This document shows, in pieces, positions 53,441 through 64,000 of a stretch of 64,000 nucleotides of DNA. The stretch covers positions 1-64,000 of the forward strand of contig VFIW01000141.1 of the NCBI GenBank assembly GCA_006386115.1, written 5' to 3'. Made by a program: the position numbers and the translations under genes. Source of the stretch: Globisporangium splendens (Eukaryota; Oomycota; Peronosporomycetes; Pythiales; Pythiaceae). The notes beneath the pieces are model-generated. The model made no database searches. It saw only the letters and a list, made by a program, of their open reading frames with translations, and had not been told where the DNA came from. The stretch's first letter is position 1. Each line of letters begins with the position of its first letter.

Positions 53441-54289
53441 CTGCTGTAGCTGGTTACAAGGTGAGGTTATATTGCTGCGGCTGGTTGTCAAGTCACGTCG
53501 CTTTTGCATGAGCACACACAGCAAATTTTTGAGCAACCAGAAAATCAGCAAGACCGACAAACAAATCAGGAGCGCACACACAAACCTTTTAATGCCTTGA
53601 GCGCAGGCAGAGGGAATACTGAATGTAGCAGGACCGAGCGGATCTTTGTCTCTTTTGCACTCAGGGCACGCATGTGTGTGTGGTGCGACTTCGGCTCACG
53701 TGGATGGATATGGATCACAAAGCAAAAGATCGCTTCTCCGAATGTTCCTTTTGCTAAAATTGGTTCCATTTATATGCAGCCAATCAGAGGTGAGCAAATG
53801 TACGCAGAACAAGCGCAATTCTTCCAGCCAGAGAACGTCGAATGATTACTGTTGATAACACCTGCAGTGTTCTGACGACTAAACGGTGTAGATGGCCGCG
53901 CAGCAAGATTAACAATCTCGATTTGCTTGCAGATGACAGTTTTCGGTGTCAGGCGACAATACTGGTTAGCAAGCCAGCATATCGGTAAGCACGCAGAGAG
54001 CGGCGCGGTATGCAATGACACACACAGTGCACACAGCTATTTCTTTGTGCTGATGCCTCACTTTATCCAAAGCTGTGAATGGGCGACAGAGAAAATTCCA
54101 AAGAAGAAATATTGTCGTGCAACAATATTACTATTCAATACTCATGTGCTGAACAATAATTTGCTTGCTACAAAGATCGCAATTGCAGAAAGGCCAGCTT
54201 GTCTATTACCGTACTTATTCCGCCCCTCCGACCTCAACGTATTGCTTTTTTGTTACAATCTCAGTAATTGTCGATGAGCCCAGGAACTC
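53441..54289. other. Spacer between duplicated segments, no gene seen
   Basis: Only short open frames without recognisable content. Confidence 0.4.
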
Positions 54290-55460
54290 GCGCAGAAGAT
54301 GACAACGGAAATCGAAACATGCGAAATCCATTTTCCCGTGCATTAGGATAAACAAAGCACACACTCATCGCTTTGGTCTCATGCCGTCCAGTGGTCTTCT
54401 GCCAGCAGCGGCGCACATGCGCACAGATGTGGCGACCTGGGCTTACTTTCTCAGGAAACTGTGGAAAGATTTCTCACCTCAGAAACAAAAAAAAAGCACA
54501 GTGAAACGATTTAAATGGCGGCTGAGAAGAACGACGACCTGGTCAACTCAACATGAGCTTCAAGCATATGCACAGGAGCATCGCAAGCTTATTTTCATCC
54601 TGTGGGTGCGATCTCCGTCGTCCACGCGATTGACTTGCTGCACTGGACACATGTCCGCTTGCGCCATTCTCTCCGTCATGTCGGCCAGCGAAATGCAAAC
54701 ATGAACCACCACCAACACAAAAGGCGAAAGCCGAAAAGGAAAACACAGGCGTCCATCGAAACAAAATGCAACATGCGACCAGAGAGCAGTTCAGAAGCTT
54801 CTTCTTCCTGCGAGGCTGACCACAAAGTGAAAAGTGGGGTGCTGCCACCAATAAAGTTTCAAGCGTCCTTCCCATTATGTGCGCATTACACATGAGACTT
54901 TCGAGAACATGGTTCCAACATCCACATTCCAAAGGCGTCTCGTCTACGTGGACTTGCTGCAATTGGAGAGCTACAGATGAGCCGCTAACCAGCAGGGAGA
55001 AGTAAGAAATCTGTCGAAACTTTTCGCTGCTGACCACCTTGCATCACGACCTTGCGTCCTTGGGTTGCACATGGTACCTATCACAGAGCCATGTGCCACA
55101 TCGTGATGAATGCACGCACATGCGGCACTGACGACCGTGGAGATAGAAGGGAGGAGCTCAGCTGCGTGCGCTATTGGTGTCTAGGCGCTTCTTTTCCTCC
55201 TGGTGGTCGTTTGCCGTCTTCACTCCCAGGTCATGAATGAAGCTACTTGGGGAAAGTCCGAGTTGCCTTTGCCAACGAAATGTCAAAGCTATGAAGCTAC
55301 TTGGGAAAGTTCGATTTGTCTTTACGGTAACGATCTTCAAAGCCAAGAAGGCTACACACACTGGGAAAGGCAAACGTTGCTGCTTTGTCCTCGTGGTTAT
55401 GGAAGTCTCGACATGGAAGAGCGGATAAGACAGTTTGAGCAAGTCCACAGATGATAGACG
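54290..55460 (+). repeat. Segmental duplication, copy 2 (approximate ends)
   Basis: Diverged partner of 52240-53440 in the same orientation. Internally it also carries a short local duplication (GAAGCTACTTGGG-AAAGT at about 55233 and 55291). Confidence 0.75.
54642..54893 (+). repeat. Near-identical 252-bp core of the duplication, copy 2
   Basis: Partner of 52584-52835; see there. Confidence 0.85.
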
Positions 55461-55633
55461 CTTTGCTTTTGCCGCTCGTAGACTCCAAAATGAACGCATA
55501 GGATGGACGCAATGGGTAGTGCACAAAACTTATGCCATCTCTATTTGCTGCAATCGTGGCTGTTAAATATCACTCTTTTACTTTTTACTTGTATTCGTTG
55601 TACTCTGTGTTTCAATTTCTGTAAGTTGTACGT

Positions 55634-55652
55634 CTCTCTCTCTCTCTCTCTT
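55634..55652. repeat. (CT)n microsatellite in the 3' flank of the finger gene
   Basis: A CT dinucleotide run about 30 bases beyond the stop codon of the minus-strand gene, probably within its 3' UTR. Confidence 0.85.
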
Positions 55653-55680
55653 TAATTCGTTCTCTGTGTATGATATAAGA

Positions 55681-57126
55681 CTAGACGACCGAGTCCGTGC
55701 TTGACGCGTTCGCGTACATGCTGTAGTGGAGGCGGCAGAGGCCCTTGATCTGGCAGTTCTTGGCGCAGTTGGCCACCTTGCAGCGCCGCGCGCCGCCGTG
55801 GAGCTTGCACAGGCCCTTGGACTGCGCCGACTTCTGGCACCCAAGCACGTTGCAGCGCTTGCCGCCGCCGTGCGCGATGCAGTGGCCGCCGCCCTGGTCG
55901 CTGATCTCGCACCCGGGTGTCTGGCACCGGCGACCCCCACCGTGGCCCTTGCAGAGACCGCGCGAGCGGATGCCCTTGGTGCAGCCGTGCACGCGGCAGA
56001 TGCGCGACGCCGGCTTCTTGATCAGTGACGAGGTGCACGAGGCAGACGACGACGTCCCGAGTGGCGAGTCCGCAGCCGACGACACGTACGAGGACGACGA
56101 CGGGGAGACAGCGGCGCCATCGCGGAACGACGATCGGCCCATGCCGCCATGTCCAAGCGACTGGGTTCGGATCTGCGCGAGCGTGTCAGGGCTCATGTAG
56201 ATCGACGACTTGGACGCACCGCTGTCGGCTGCCATCATGGAGTAGCTGCCCATCGAGTCAAAGTGGAACCCCGTGGACGTCAGCGTCTGCTGGTGGCTGG
56301 AGTGTGGATAACTGTATCGATGCTGGTTGGACGACATCATCTCTGAGGTCGACTGCTGCTGGTGGTGGTGGTTGTGCTGCTGGCTGTGATGCGATTGCTG
56401 GTCCTGGAGCACTTCGCGAAGGATCTTGGCGTCCGTGAAGTCGTCGTCCATGCCGAACATCGCGCTCTGGAAGCCTCCGCCCATCGACGGCGCAGCTCCC
56501 AGATCGTGATGGTGCGCTTGGTGGCTGTGAACAGCAGGCATGACTGGCGACGCAGTCGATCCAGACGTCGCATTCGCCGCGTATTCGCCGATAGTGCCCC
56601 AAGAGACTTCCGACTTGACTGGATGCACAGCCGATTGCGAGGAGCCACTTCCACACGAGTGGTTTGCACTGGTCGAACTGCTGGGGTTCTGGTGGCTGGC
56701 AGTGAACGCATGGTGCTGGTGCATGAAGTCAAAGCCACTCGAGATGGTGGGCGATGGGTACACTTGCGTCGTCGCGCCATGGTGGACGCCATGCGATGGC
56801 TCGGGACTCGGCGTCCGCGACTGGTGCTCTGGTTCGTAGTGGGTCTGGTGCTGCTGGTGCATGGACATCATGTCGTGCTGGTACATCCCTTGGGCGCTGC
56901 TGGTTCTCGCTGACGGCGCCACGCGCGACGCGTACGAAGTCTCACGCGACGGCGGCACCATGCGCGACTGCGGAGGTCCGTAGCTGTGACTGGTCGCTGT
57001 CGTTGGCAGGAGGACGTTGCTGAGACCACTCGAGGACGACGAGCTCATGTACATGCTGGACTGCGGTTGCTGCGGATGGTGGTGTTGGGATGAATGATTG
57101 TGCGACGGTGGGTAGCTCATCAGCAT
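55681..57126 (-). CDS. Protein with four CX4CX9CX2H fingers (oomycete WRKY19-like zinc-finger family)
   Basis: A 481-residue frame from ATG 57126; a second ATG follows two codons later, and the frame is open upstream without ATG. The first 370 residues are Ser/His/Gln-rich and disordered, with His runs. The C terminus (about residues 380-470) holds four tandem fingers, each CX4CX9CX2H and mostly followed by GG(G/A)(R/K)R: CRVHGCTKGIRSRGLCKGH, CQTPGCEISDQGGGHCIAH, CNVLGCQKSAQSKGLCKLH and CKVANCAKNCQIKGLCRLH. Such Cys/His arrays are common in oomycete proteins annotated by similarity to plant WRKY19, although no WRKYGQK motif is present. A nuclear DNA-binding role is the usual assumption and is inference here. 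Confidence 0.88.
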   Translation of the reverse strand: MLMSYPPSHNHSSQHHHPQQPQSSMYMSSSSSSGLSNVLLPTTATSHSYGPPQSRMVPPSRETSYASRVAPSARTSSAQGMYQHDMMSMHQQHQTHYEPEHQSRTPSPEPSHGVHHGATTQVYPSPTISSGFDFMHQHHAFTASHQNPSSSTSANHSCGSGSSQSAVHPVKSEVSWGTIGEYAANATSGSTASPVMPAVHSHQAHHHDLGAAPSMGGGFQSAMFGMDDDFTDAKILREVLQDQQSHHSQQHNHHHQQQSTSEMMSSNQHRYSYPHSSHQQTLTSTGFHFDSMGSYSMMAADSGASKSSIYMSPDTLAQIRTQSLGHGGMGRSSFRDGAAVSPSSSSYVSSAADSPLGTSSSASCTSSLIKKPASRICRVHGCTKGIRSRGLCKGHGGGRRCQTPGCEISDQGGGHCIAHGGGKRCNVLGCQKSAQSKGLCKLHGGARRCKVANCAKNCQIKGLCRLHYSMYANASSTDSVV

Positions 57127-60100
57127 ATTGCTTTTGGCCTGTGATGGATGGATTGTCGAACGGCTCCGTTGGGTGTTTGATGAGACCGACTTTGCGTCGA
57201 TAAAAGATACCGTGGCCAAATGTGTGACGGACGGACGGACGAACGGGAGGACGGGCGCTTTGGCTCAACCGCAATCGGCAACAGCAAGCAAGTGTGTTGT
57301 GGTTGCGTGTGGGGATTTTGGAAAATGAGAGTGCGCTCGCCAAAGGTGAATGAGCCTGCCTGCCTGCTTGCTGCTGCTGCTGCTGACTGTCGACTCGGCT
57401 TTTCCCAGCGCGCAACAGCAGCAAACAGCAGGAAATGTCGTCGTAGACAGGTTGTTTTTTGTTTGCTGAGCGGTTTGCTTGCTGCAGGTGGGAAGGGAAA
57501 GGGGGTCGGCGGCTTGTGCCAGTGTGAGGCGGAGAGAAGGGTTCAAGTAAGAGGAAAAGGCTGAGGAAGAGGGGGGGGAGTGACGCCTGAGTGTGGGGTG
57601 CGTCGGCTCCTTGTGCGCTGCTCTCTTTTTTTTTCTCTCTCTATTCGAAAAAGTCCAGATGGAGCTTTTTTTGTTTCACTCGTGCATGCGCTCGAGCGTC
57701 GGGTTGCAACCATTATTATTATGGCTTTCGCGCACCCCCTGCGAATTGTTTTATCTAAAACGGACGGTTAGTCTGAAAAATAGCGCAAAAAGGCGCGTAT
57801 GTTGGTCAACAACTTTTGACTGTGCTGGTGTGTGAGTGGGCGTCGTTTGTGCACCAAATGGACCAGAGCAGAGCCATGCACGTGACACTTGCGCGGCACA
57901 AAAAGGACGCTAAAGCGAGTGCTTTCGACTCAACTCGGATTCCCAACTCGCAATGTGCATGCAGCAAAAGGAATATTCCTCAACACGCCTAATGCTTTAC
58001 GCCCCAGTTCTGTTTTCAGCATGCCGGTGGCTCGCAAGCTTGCATAAATCCTAAATCCTTGCAAGGCTGCTTGTCAAACAAAGAAACATTGACTGGTTTA
58101 ACTCGCAGTTTGTGTCACAAAATTTCTAGAAAATAGCGAGTACTTGGAGCCATTTTGGGGCTGTCGTAGAAAAAAAAGCGCAGAAAAGAAAGGAAACGGA
58201 AAAACTGCTTGCATGGTGAGCAACGCACGCTGGTTAGCGAGACACCGAGCAGCTTCACAAATAAACAACCACACACACACACACACAAATACAGTAGATC
58301 GCCTGGATATGACGACCAGCTGCAGCCATCGACCACACATTTTGCACACGCATACTTTTACAACAACCAGAACTGCCTCTTTCCGTTTCATGCTCAAGCA
58401 AGCCTATGAAAAAAAAAGTAATGTAAACCGAATGTCCAGGATCCCGCATTTCTTTTTATTGATAGTTATAAACACGAAATATGTGAGAGGATATGCATAA
58501 ATGTCCAAGGAGTTCTATTTACTATACAGAATCTGTTTTGGCTGGCTGTTTCTCGAGCCGAACAGATGACCGCCGCGCGCTGCGATCTTTACTCGAATCC
58601 TACGACGCACTTCTTGTGCATACATTGTCAATACAATCAACTTTCTTGCACGATGTGCTTGCTGCTCCTGTCAGCAACGATTTGTGTCAGCCCAATAACC
58701 TTCCTATTTCGCATATATGTCGTCTTGCAGACGTACAGAAACTCCCTATACGGATGTAAACCCTGTCTAGTCATTATTGGAAGCATCGGCTGGCTTTCGT
58801 TCGAGGAGTCGGCGCTGCAAAGACTGCAGTTTATTTGCAGAAAACGGACCGTTTATGGTGCGCGTATACTGCGCCGTTTCTGCAGCAGCAAACTTGTGGC
58901 CGTCATCGCCCAGCTGCGGCCACTCATAAAAGGATACTACCAGCAGTGACGTGCTACAAAAGTGGTCCATCGCAGAAAAGCCAGTTTGACAACAGTGGCG
59001 ATGCTATATTAGACTGTATAGTAGGTGCAGTGGCGCAGTCTTAGAATCAAACAGGTACTTGCTGGCAGCGACCAGAACAATTCCGTGACCAAGATTGAGA
59101 CTTGGATGCTCGATTGGCGTTTCCAATCGCAGTCCATGAGCCAAAATGCTAAAATGCCTAGGCAACAACCACTCTATAGCTGTAGTGTTCAATATAGATA
59201 TGCTGACGATAATGGCTCTTCAATGATGTGGCTGTAATATGGAGAGAATGATCTCGAGGCATGCGTGTTGTTGGGCAGGGCTGACAGTGCGAGAAAGTAC
59301 CCGGTTTATCTATAGTATACGAATCATCACCCTTTCTAGCTGTAACACACTCAATTGCAAATTGGGAATGCTTCCTCATTCTTGGTGAGTCCGATTTCTG
59401 GAGATGCGCTGGCTTGTTAATTCCCTTCTGCAATGCGGGCGGAACCATTCCCAACCAGCGCGTGTTTTTTTTCACTCTTGCAGAGTTTTTTATTGAAAAG
59501 ATCCAAAGAATCTGCAAAATGTGGCATTCATGATCTATGGAAAAAAACGAAAATGGAGCTTTCACTGAAATGTCGGTGGCCCCATCTGTGCTCAGCGTGA
59601 GCACTTTTGTTTTCTTTGGCGTTGCGAGTCTGCACACTCCTTTTTCGAAATGGTAGCTCATGATGTGGGGATTTATTCTGTAAAACTATGTAGAGATTGG
59701 ATCGGCTGCCTGCACACAAATGCGAGCAAATGTATTGCTAAGAGGTGCGAAAAGATCCGTTGTAAAGAAACGCAAAGGATCTTGAGGCGGTGATTTTTGG
59801 CTTGGTCTCTGGATCTCTATCAAAGTCTCGAATAAATCAACTAAAAGAAATCAGGATACGAGACAAACTCGAAAAAGCTCGCTGTCTAGAGCAAAAAAGA
59901 TCGCGCGACGATCGGGCGACACCGCCAGTGGAAATGGACTCACGAGAACGAAATAGAGAGAGAGAGAAAGAAATGCAGAGAGTAGCTAACTAACGACCAT
60001 CCTCAGGCCACTCTCCGCCCTCTTTTTTTCCGTCAACGCTGAAACGAAAACGGCAAGCAGAAGAAACAAAATCCGCCCTTGCGTGTTGTGCGGCTGCAGT

Positions 60101-60519
60101 CGTTTCCTTCTTTATGGAAAAGCCGATCGACGATCACGAGATGGAGCCCAGTGGCTGCTGTTGCATCGGAACGGATGGTTCTGGAATGCAATCGGATAAT
60201 TGCAAGAGAAGGAATCTGCCTTTTTTTGATAACAAAACGAAAAAAGTAACGGAATTATCAGTATGATCCGCTTTTGTTTGCCAATTTGCATGTGATTTTA
60301 TTGTTGGTGGTGCACAGGTGTTGCGATAGGTTGGTTGTTGCTTTAGTGACAGTGCCATGCGCCAGGATCAGGAAACCATGATAAGATAGGCTGGACACGA
60401 ATGGCAGCACACTAACAGAGTGATACTGTTGCACCTGCATGATGGCATACTCAATTTGTTCATCCCCAGTCTGATCTGTCTGGCGAACTTGCTGTAATTT
60501 GTACACTGCATTGCAGCGG
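57127..60519. other. Long intergenic region, no convincing gene
   Basis: About 3.4 kb upstream of the finger gene. It includes its likely 5' UTR/promoter, a CA run at about 58269-58287, and A+T-rich stretches. Open frames (for example 58566-58949 and the minus-strand 59158-59661) have no recognisable domains and overlap on both strands. Confidence 0.4.
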
Positions 60520-60873
60520 ATGGGCGCTTTCTACAAATGGCAGCCATCATGGCTCCTCCAATCGACGGAAGGACCACACAAGAGTGTTCAGCAAGCAAGC
60601 AAACCGTCGTCATCGCAACGCAGCAACCCGCTCGTGCAAAAACGAGACCAGGATGTAAACAGCGCAGCTGATTCTCCTAAAGCAGTACTTGTGCATGTCG
60701 AAATGACTGGCGCTTGCACGACGAGTGATGAGCATGTGGCTGTCAAGACTTGGCTCAAGCACTCTCCAGATGGCAATCCAGAGAGCGTGCGAGTGCGCAA
60801 GTTCCGCTGTGCAAATTGCTTCGTCACTGGCTGGATGCAAGTTGAATCGTCTGTCGCGACCCCAGATGGATGA
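60520..60873 (+). CDS. Possible small protein with a CxxC motif (doubtful)
   Basis: A 117-codon frame from ATG 60520. The second half (EHVAVKTWLKHSPDGNP, then VRVRKFRCANCFVTGW) has coding-like composition and a CxxC pair. A separate short frame at 61055-61163 (TLQITIERSQLGDVESEK, preceded by a TCTTGCAG acceptor) could be a further exon, but I could not join the two in phase. Not recognised. Confidence 0.22.
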   Translation: MGAFYKWQPSWLLQSTEGPHKSVQQASKPSSSQRSNPLVQKRDQDVNSAADSPKAVLVHVEMTGACTTSDEHVAVKTWLKHSPDGNPESVRVRKFRCANCFVTGWMQVESSVATPDG

Positions 60874-61363
60874 AGGCGCGAGCTTCTCTCGCAACAGCAT
60901 TTCGGAGAAATAAAAAAAATCGGTCGTTCTTGCACGCACGCTGCTGAGCATCCCGTAGTCAAGCCAATGTACTTGTTTAGGAGAACTTGTCAGTCTGTTT
61001 ACACTGCGCACCAGCAGGTCGAGTCAACTTTGTCTTGATCCTGCGATCTTGCAGGTTTCACTCGGTAACGTTGCAAATCACCATTGAGCGCTCGCAGCTT
61101 GGCGATGTGGAGAGCGAGAAAACAGATTCACTGGAACTCGAGCCGTACTTGATTCCAATTTAGGAGCTATGCCTCCTTCGCTCATTGAACGCAGAAGCAG
61201 CTCATTTATTGGCTGACACCGTGGACTTGGACCGCTCACCAGTCAACCATGTCTCGCAGTAGGCACGCGCACTCACGTACAGTACGTGTCTCTCTGAGGT
61301 CACTGCGCGGCCTTCTTCGCCCGCTCACGCTCTGTTGATGATGAAGACTGAGACTGAGTTCGG

Positions 61364-61878
61364 CACGAGTTAACGATCGAGAAAATGCTGCTCAGCTCGC
61401 AATCCACAGGGACGGGCATGTCCCTCCGTACGAGTATCAGGTCATTGCGCGCGGCCTTCCTCTTCCTGAAAACTCGTCAGATCCCACGACGCAGCTCTGG
61501 TGTCCATCGACTCGAAGATTTGTTGCATGGGAGCAGGACCACGAAGCCGCTCTTCTGCGTACCTTGTCAAAAGAATCACGATGGCATGGATACGCCTCTT
61601 TGGTCCATAAAGAGGAAAGTGCCAAAAATCGTATCCATCAAGCTCGCACAACCGGTTTCGACAGTAGTGCATCTCTCTTCTCACCTGTAGTACCCACAAT
61701 ATCTTTGGCCACCGTAAAGGCTGCACACGCCGCTCTATCCCCATTCGCACTTGGTCTCACTTGTTGCCTCATCGCCACCAGAAATTCCAAGAAACAGAAC
61801 CCACCACAGTGCAGTCGAAAGCTGAAAAGATACCTGTGCGCGTCACTGTCTCACTTACCTCGGAGAGTCCTGGTTTAA
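61364..61878 (+). CDS. Possible coding fragment, unrecognised (doubtful)
   Basis: The frame through 61387-61878 reads like protein (GHVPPYEYQVIARGLPLPEN, WEQDHEAALLRTLSKESRWH) but has no ATG near its 5' end and no domain I recognise. It could be an internal exon or a relic. An overlapping ATG-started frame at 61385-61690 looks less coding-like. Confidence 0.2.
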
Positions 61879-62745
61879 TTTGCAATCAGCAGTGCCGAGG
61901 GGCATTCGATTCGATCCAATCCGTTTTTTTGTTTCTCATCTGATCTTCGCCCGTCGCCGTCGCACTCTGTACACTGTGCGGCTTCAGTGCACGACTTTGG
62001 CTTCAGGTGGCACCTGAAAAGGGACAAGACATACACTAAGGGCAAATTCCATTGCGCAGCTCATTGTCAACGAGAATTCTTGAAAACACGGCATTGGGAC
62101 CAGCGTGCCCTCCCGTGCACGCAACAAGCAAGCACGACTTTTACGTACTTGCCATCAAGTCATCCCGCCATTCCTTTTTTGGCTGTACACTGTACTCGAC
62201 CTCGCAGCTTGACCGAACTCCCGTGAGCCTGTCCTCACCGACCAGAAAAATGCTTAGATACACCCTTTGGATCCTTGGCGGATCCACCACTGGCAAGACC
62301 TTGGTTTTCTTTGTGGCCAGAGCTTCGAGTCTCATCTATGTGCTGCTCATGTGTGGCTTTTCCTTCCCGTCACGCAAAATCGGCTGCATCGTCTTGCCCG
62401 ACCCTGTCACAGGTTTTCTTCTCATTATCAGTATCGAAATCGACTGTTGACGAGCAGAGCACCTTGCTCCCTCTTAGTAGCACCTTGTATACAAGAGCCA
62501 TGCATTTTGAAACGCAGTATACTTTTTGCACGCACGCATTTTGCCTATCTGTGTCCTTTCTTCTTCTTCTCGTTTTCTCACTTTTTCTCACCATGGAACA
62601 GCCTTGCACGTCGCCCGTCTAACCGCTTTGCTTCTCTCTTTGCCAGAACGCTCTTGCAACGGGAAAACCGACTTGTTTCACGGCTGATTTTGGTCACCTG
62701 CATGACTTGTGCTGTCGACCACCAAAGAGTCCTTCCGCCATTCCA
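61879..62745. other. Intergenic, no gene seen
   Basis: 3' flank of the condensin gene. Pyrimidine-rich stretches on the plus strand near 62560-62640; no recognisable frame. Confidence 0.4.
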
Positions 62746-64000
62746 CTAGTCGTCTTCCTCCGCAGAAGATTCTTCGTCGGATTCTTCTTCGCTCTCTTCT
62801 TCCTCTTCATCGTCTTCGTCGCTTTCAAACGCGATCTTCATTTTCACATCGAAATCGCGGTTTGTGATGCGGTCCACCGCGATCGATTTGCTCTTCCGAG
62901 TGCTGACTTCGCGTCGCACCGGCGCTGCTTTTTCCTTCCCATCAATGTCGCTTCCCTCCTCGTCGTCTTCGTCGCTATCATCGCTTTCCGAAGAACTGAA
63001 TCTACCAGCACGACGTTTCTTCGCGGCTTGACGCTTCTTCTGTCGGCGACGCTGTTCTTCTTTCTTCGTGGCTTCCGCCAGCGCCACCTGCAATGCCTGT
63101 GCTCGCTCGAGAATCCGCTGTTGTGCCCACTCTTGGTCTTGCTCTAAGATCGTAACGTCATCGTTGGCTTCGCCACCTCGCTCCTTGTAGCTCGTCATCG
63201 TTCTCTTGTAGAACAGTTCTGCACTTCGGACGAGACCACGCTGCGACGCAAAGCACTTCGATGTGACATCAGCCAGCAGAGATTGAAAAAGCGCAGCTGA
63301 TCGTTGCTCGACTGGCGAAATCTCACTCAGAACGACCGCCTTGACGAGAACCTTTTGACGGTTCACGATCAGTTCCTGGTCAATGCCTTCTGCTTCCGAA
63401 CTAACAAGGTGCTCTAATGCCAGAATGTCCATGCAAATGTTGAGACCAATGCGATTGTGGTGTGCGCACGGAGCTTTCTGCTTCGATTCTTTGCCCTCCG
63501 ACTTGAGTTTCCCGTTCTCATCTGACCGCTCAAAGTGGCTCAGCAAGTGGAAGGCATACTTCAAACACGCGGCCAAATCAATCGTGTTGGAATCACCAAA
63601 CTCTTCTTTCTCCATCCATTTCTGAACCAGATGGATGCTGGCTTCTTCCATGAGCGAGCAGTTCAACGTGGAGGATCTGACGAATGCTGGGAAGAAGATA
63701 CTCAGCAGCTGGAGCGATCGAGATTGAAAGCCATGTTCACTCATAAGCTGCACATGCTGAAGGTGCGGGCTGAAGTACGTTTCAAGCAACAGCCCGAGCA
63801 CAGCGACGTTCTTAATCCGGTTGAGCAGAAAGAGTTTTCCAAACCCTTCGACGATCGTACTCTGCACATCTAAATCTTCAACATGAAGAAGTTGTGCGAG
63901 CCCAAGAAGAACGGAGTCGAGGGGAAGAAGCTCCATGCTGACCTCAGTCGGTGGCTCGTCGCCATCTTCCATCCCCTCCTCGTTTTCTGGTTTCTTCGGG
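62746..64000 (-). CDS. Condensin complex subunit 3 (CAP-G/Ycg1), C-terminal part, 5' end outside window
   Basis: The frame is open to the right edge and ends at 62746; 418 codons are visible. The HEAT-repeat C-terminal (Cnd3) region is clear: DVQSTIVEGFGKLFLLNRI, VLGLLLETYFSPHL, LQLLSIFFPAFVRSSTLNCS. In condensin I this HEAT subunit works with CAP-D2, CAP-H and the SMC2-SMC4 pair to compact mitotic chromosomes. A basic stretch (KKEEQRRRQKKRQAAKKRR) and two Asp/Glu/Ser-rich tracts form the tail, with several Ser-acid sites that look like casein kinase 2 targets. The internal ATG at 63972 is not the real start, because the reading frame and the family extend much further upstream. Confidence 0.92.
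   Translation of the reverse strand, partial: PKKPENEEGMEDGDEPPTEVSMELLPLDSVLLGLAQLLHVEDLDVQSTIVEGFGKLFLLNRIKNVAVLGLLLETYFSPHLQHVQLMSEHGFQSRSLQLLSIFFPAFVRSSTLNCSLMEEASIHLVQKWMEKEEFGDSNTIDLAACLKYAFHLLSHFERSDENGKLKSEGKESKQKAPCAHHNRIGLNICMDILALEHLVSSEAEGIDQELIVNRQKVLVKAVVLSEISPVEQRSAALFQSLLADVTSKCFASQRGLVRSAELFYKRTMTSYKERGGEANDDVTILEQDQEWAQQRILERAQALQVALAEATKKEEQRRRQKKRQAAKKRRAGRFSSSESDDSDEDDEEGSDIDGKEKAAPVRREVSTRKSKSIAVDRITNRDFDVKMKIAFESDEDDEEEEESEEESDEESSAEEDD

Noticed and set aside
62052..62450. 132-codon ORF with a GGSTTGKT stretch resembling a P-loop
   Set aside because: The match is short, the spacing does not fit a full Walker A context, and there is no Walker B or domain around it.

Overview
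The window looks like nuclear DNA of an oomycete (water mould, Peronosporales/Pythiales type); I cannot name the genus. The evidence is gene content: a C-terminal array of four CX4CX9CX2H fingers of the kind often labelled WRKY19-like in oomycetes, a bZIP/M96-like gene, a PDR-type ABCG transporter relic, a CFAP97/Hemingway-like (ciliary) protein, long low-complexity proteins with one terminal domain, few and short introns, and oomycete-style LINE, SINE and Ty1/copia elements.

Layout. 1-20200 is almost entirely non-LTR retrotransposon: two head-to-tail copies of one APE-type LINE (here LINE-A; the first is cut by the window edge, the second is full length with an OTU-like protease domain in ORF1), abutting a second family (LINE-B). 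20201-24510 is a patchwork of 5'-truncated LINE-B insertions around one ordinary gene, an Old Yellow Enzyme reductase. One insertion has a 14-bp target-site duplication (TSD), a second is nested inside it with an 11-bp TSD, and next to them lies a tRNA-headed SINE whose 3' tail copies the LINE-B 3' end and which has its own 11-bp TSD.

24511-42517 is gene territory: a DysF-PH-VPS9 Rab5-type exchange factor (minus strand), a possible decayed PDCD2-like fragment, a CFAP97-like gene, a long PDZ-like protein, two adjacent secreted-protein genes that are both interrupted but share a C-terminal tail, and a PX-RCC1-TBC Rab GAP with one intron (minus strand). The VPS9 and TBC proteins suggest endosomal Rab cycling, but they are separate transcription units and nothing in the sequence ties them together.

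42518-49800 holds a decayed ABCG/PDR transporter interrupted by a young, intact Ty1/copia element (LTRs differ by two substitutions and one 3-nt indel; 5-bp TSD). 49800-64000 holds a bZIP/M96-like regulator, an old segmental duplication with a 252-bp near-identical core, the four-finger protein, about 5.6 kb without any convincing gene, and the C-terminal part of condensin subunit 3 (CAP-G) running off the right edge.

The strongest biological story is the LINE-B/SINE pair: an autonomous element with several dated insertions beside a short element that appears to use its 3' end. ORFs were judged by motif content and frame. Intron positions are inferred by eye and are marked where uncertain.
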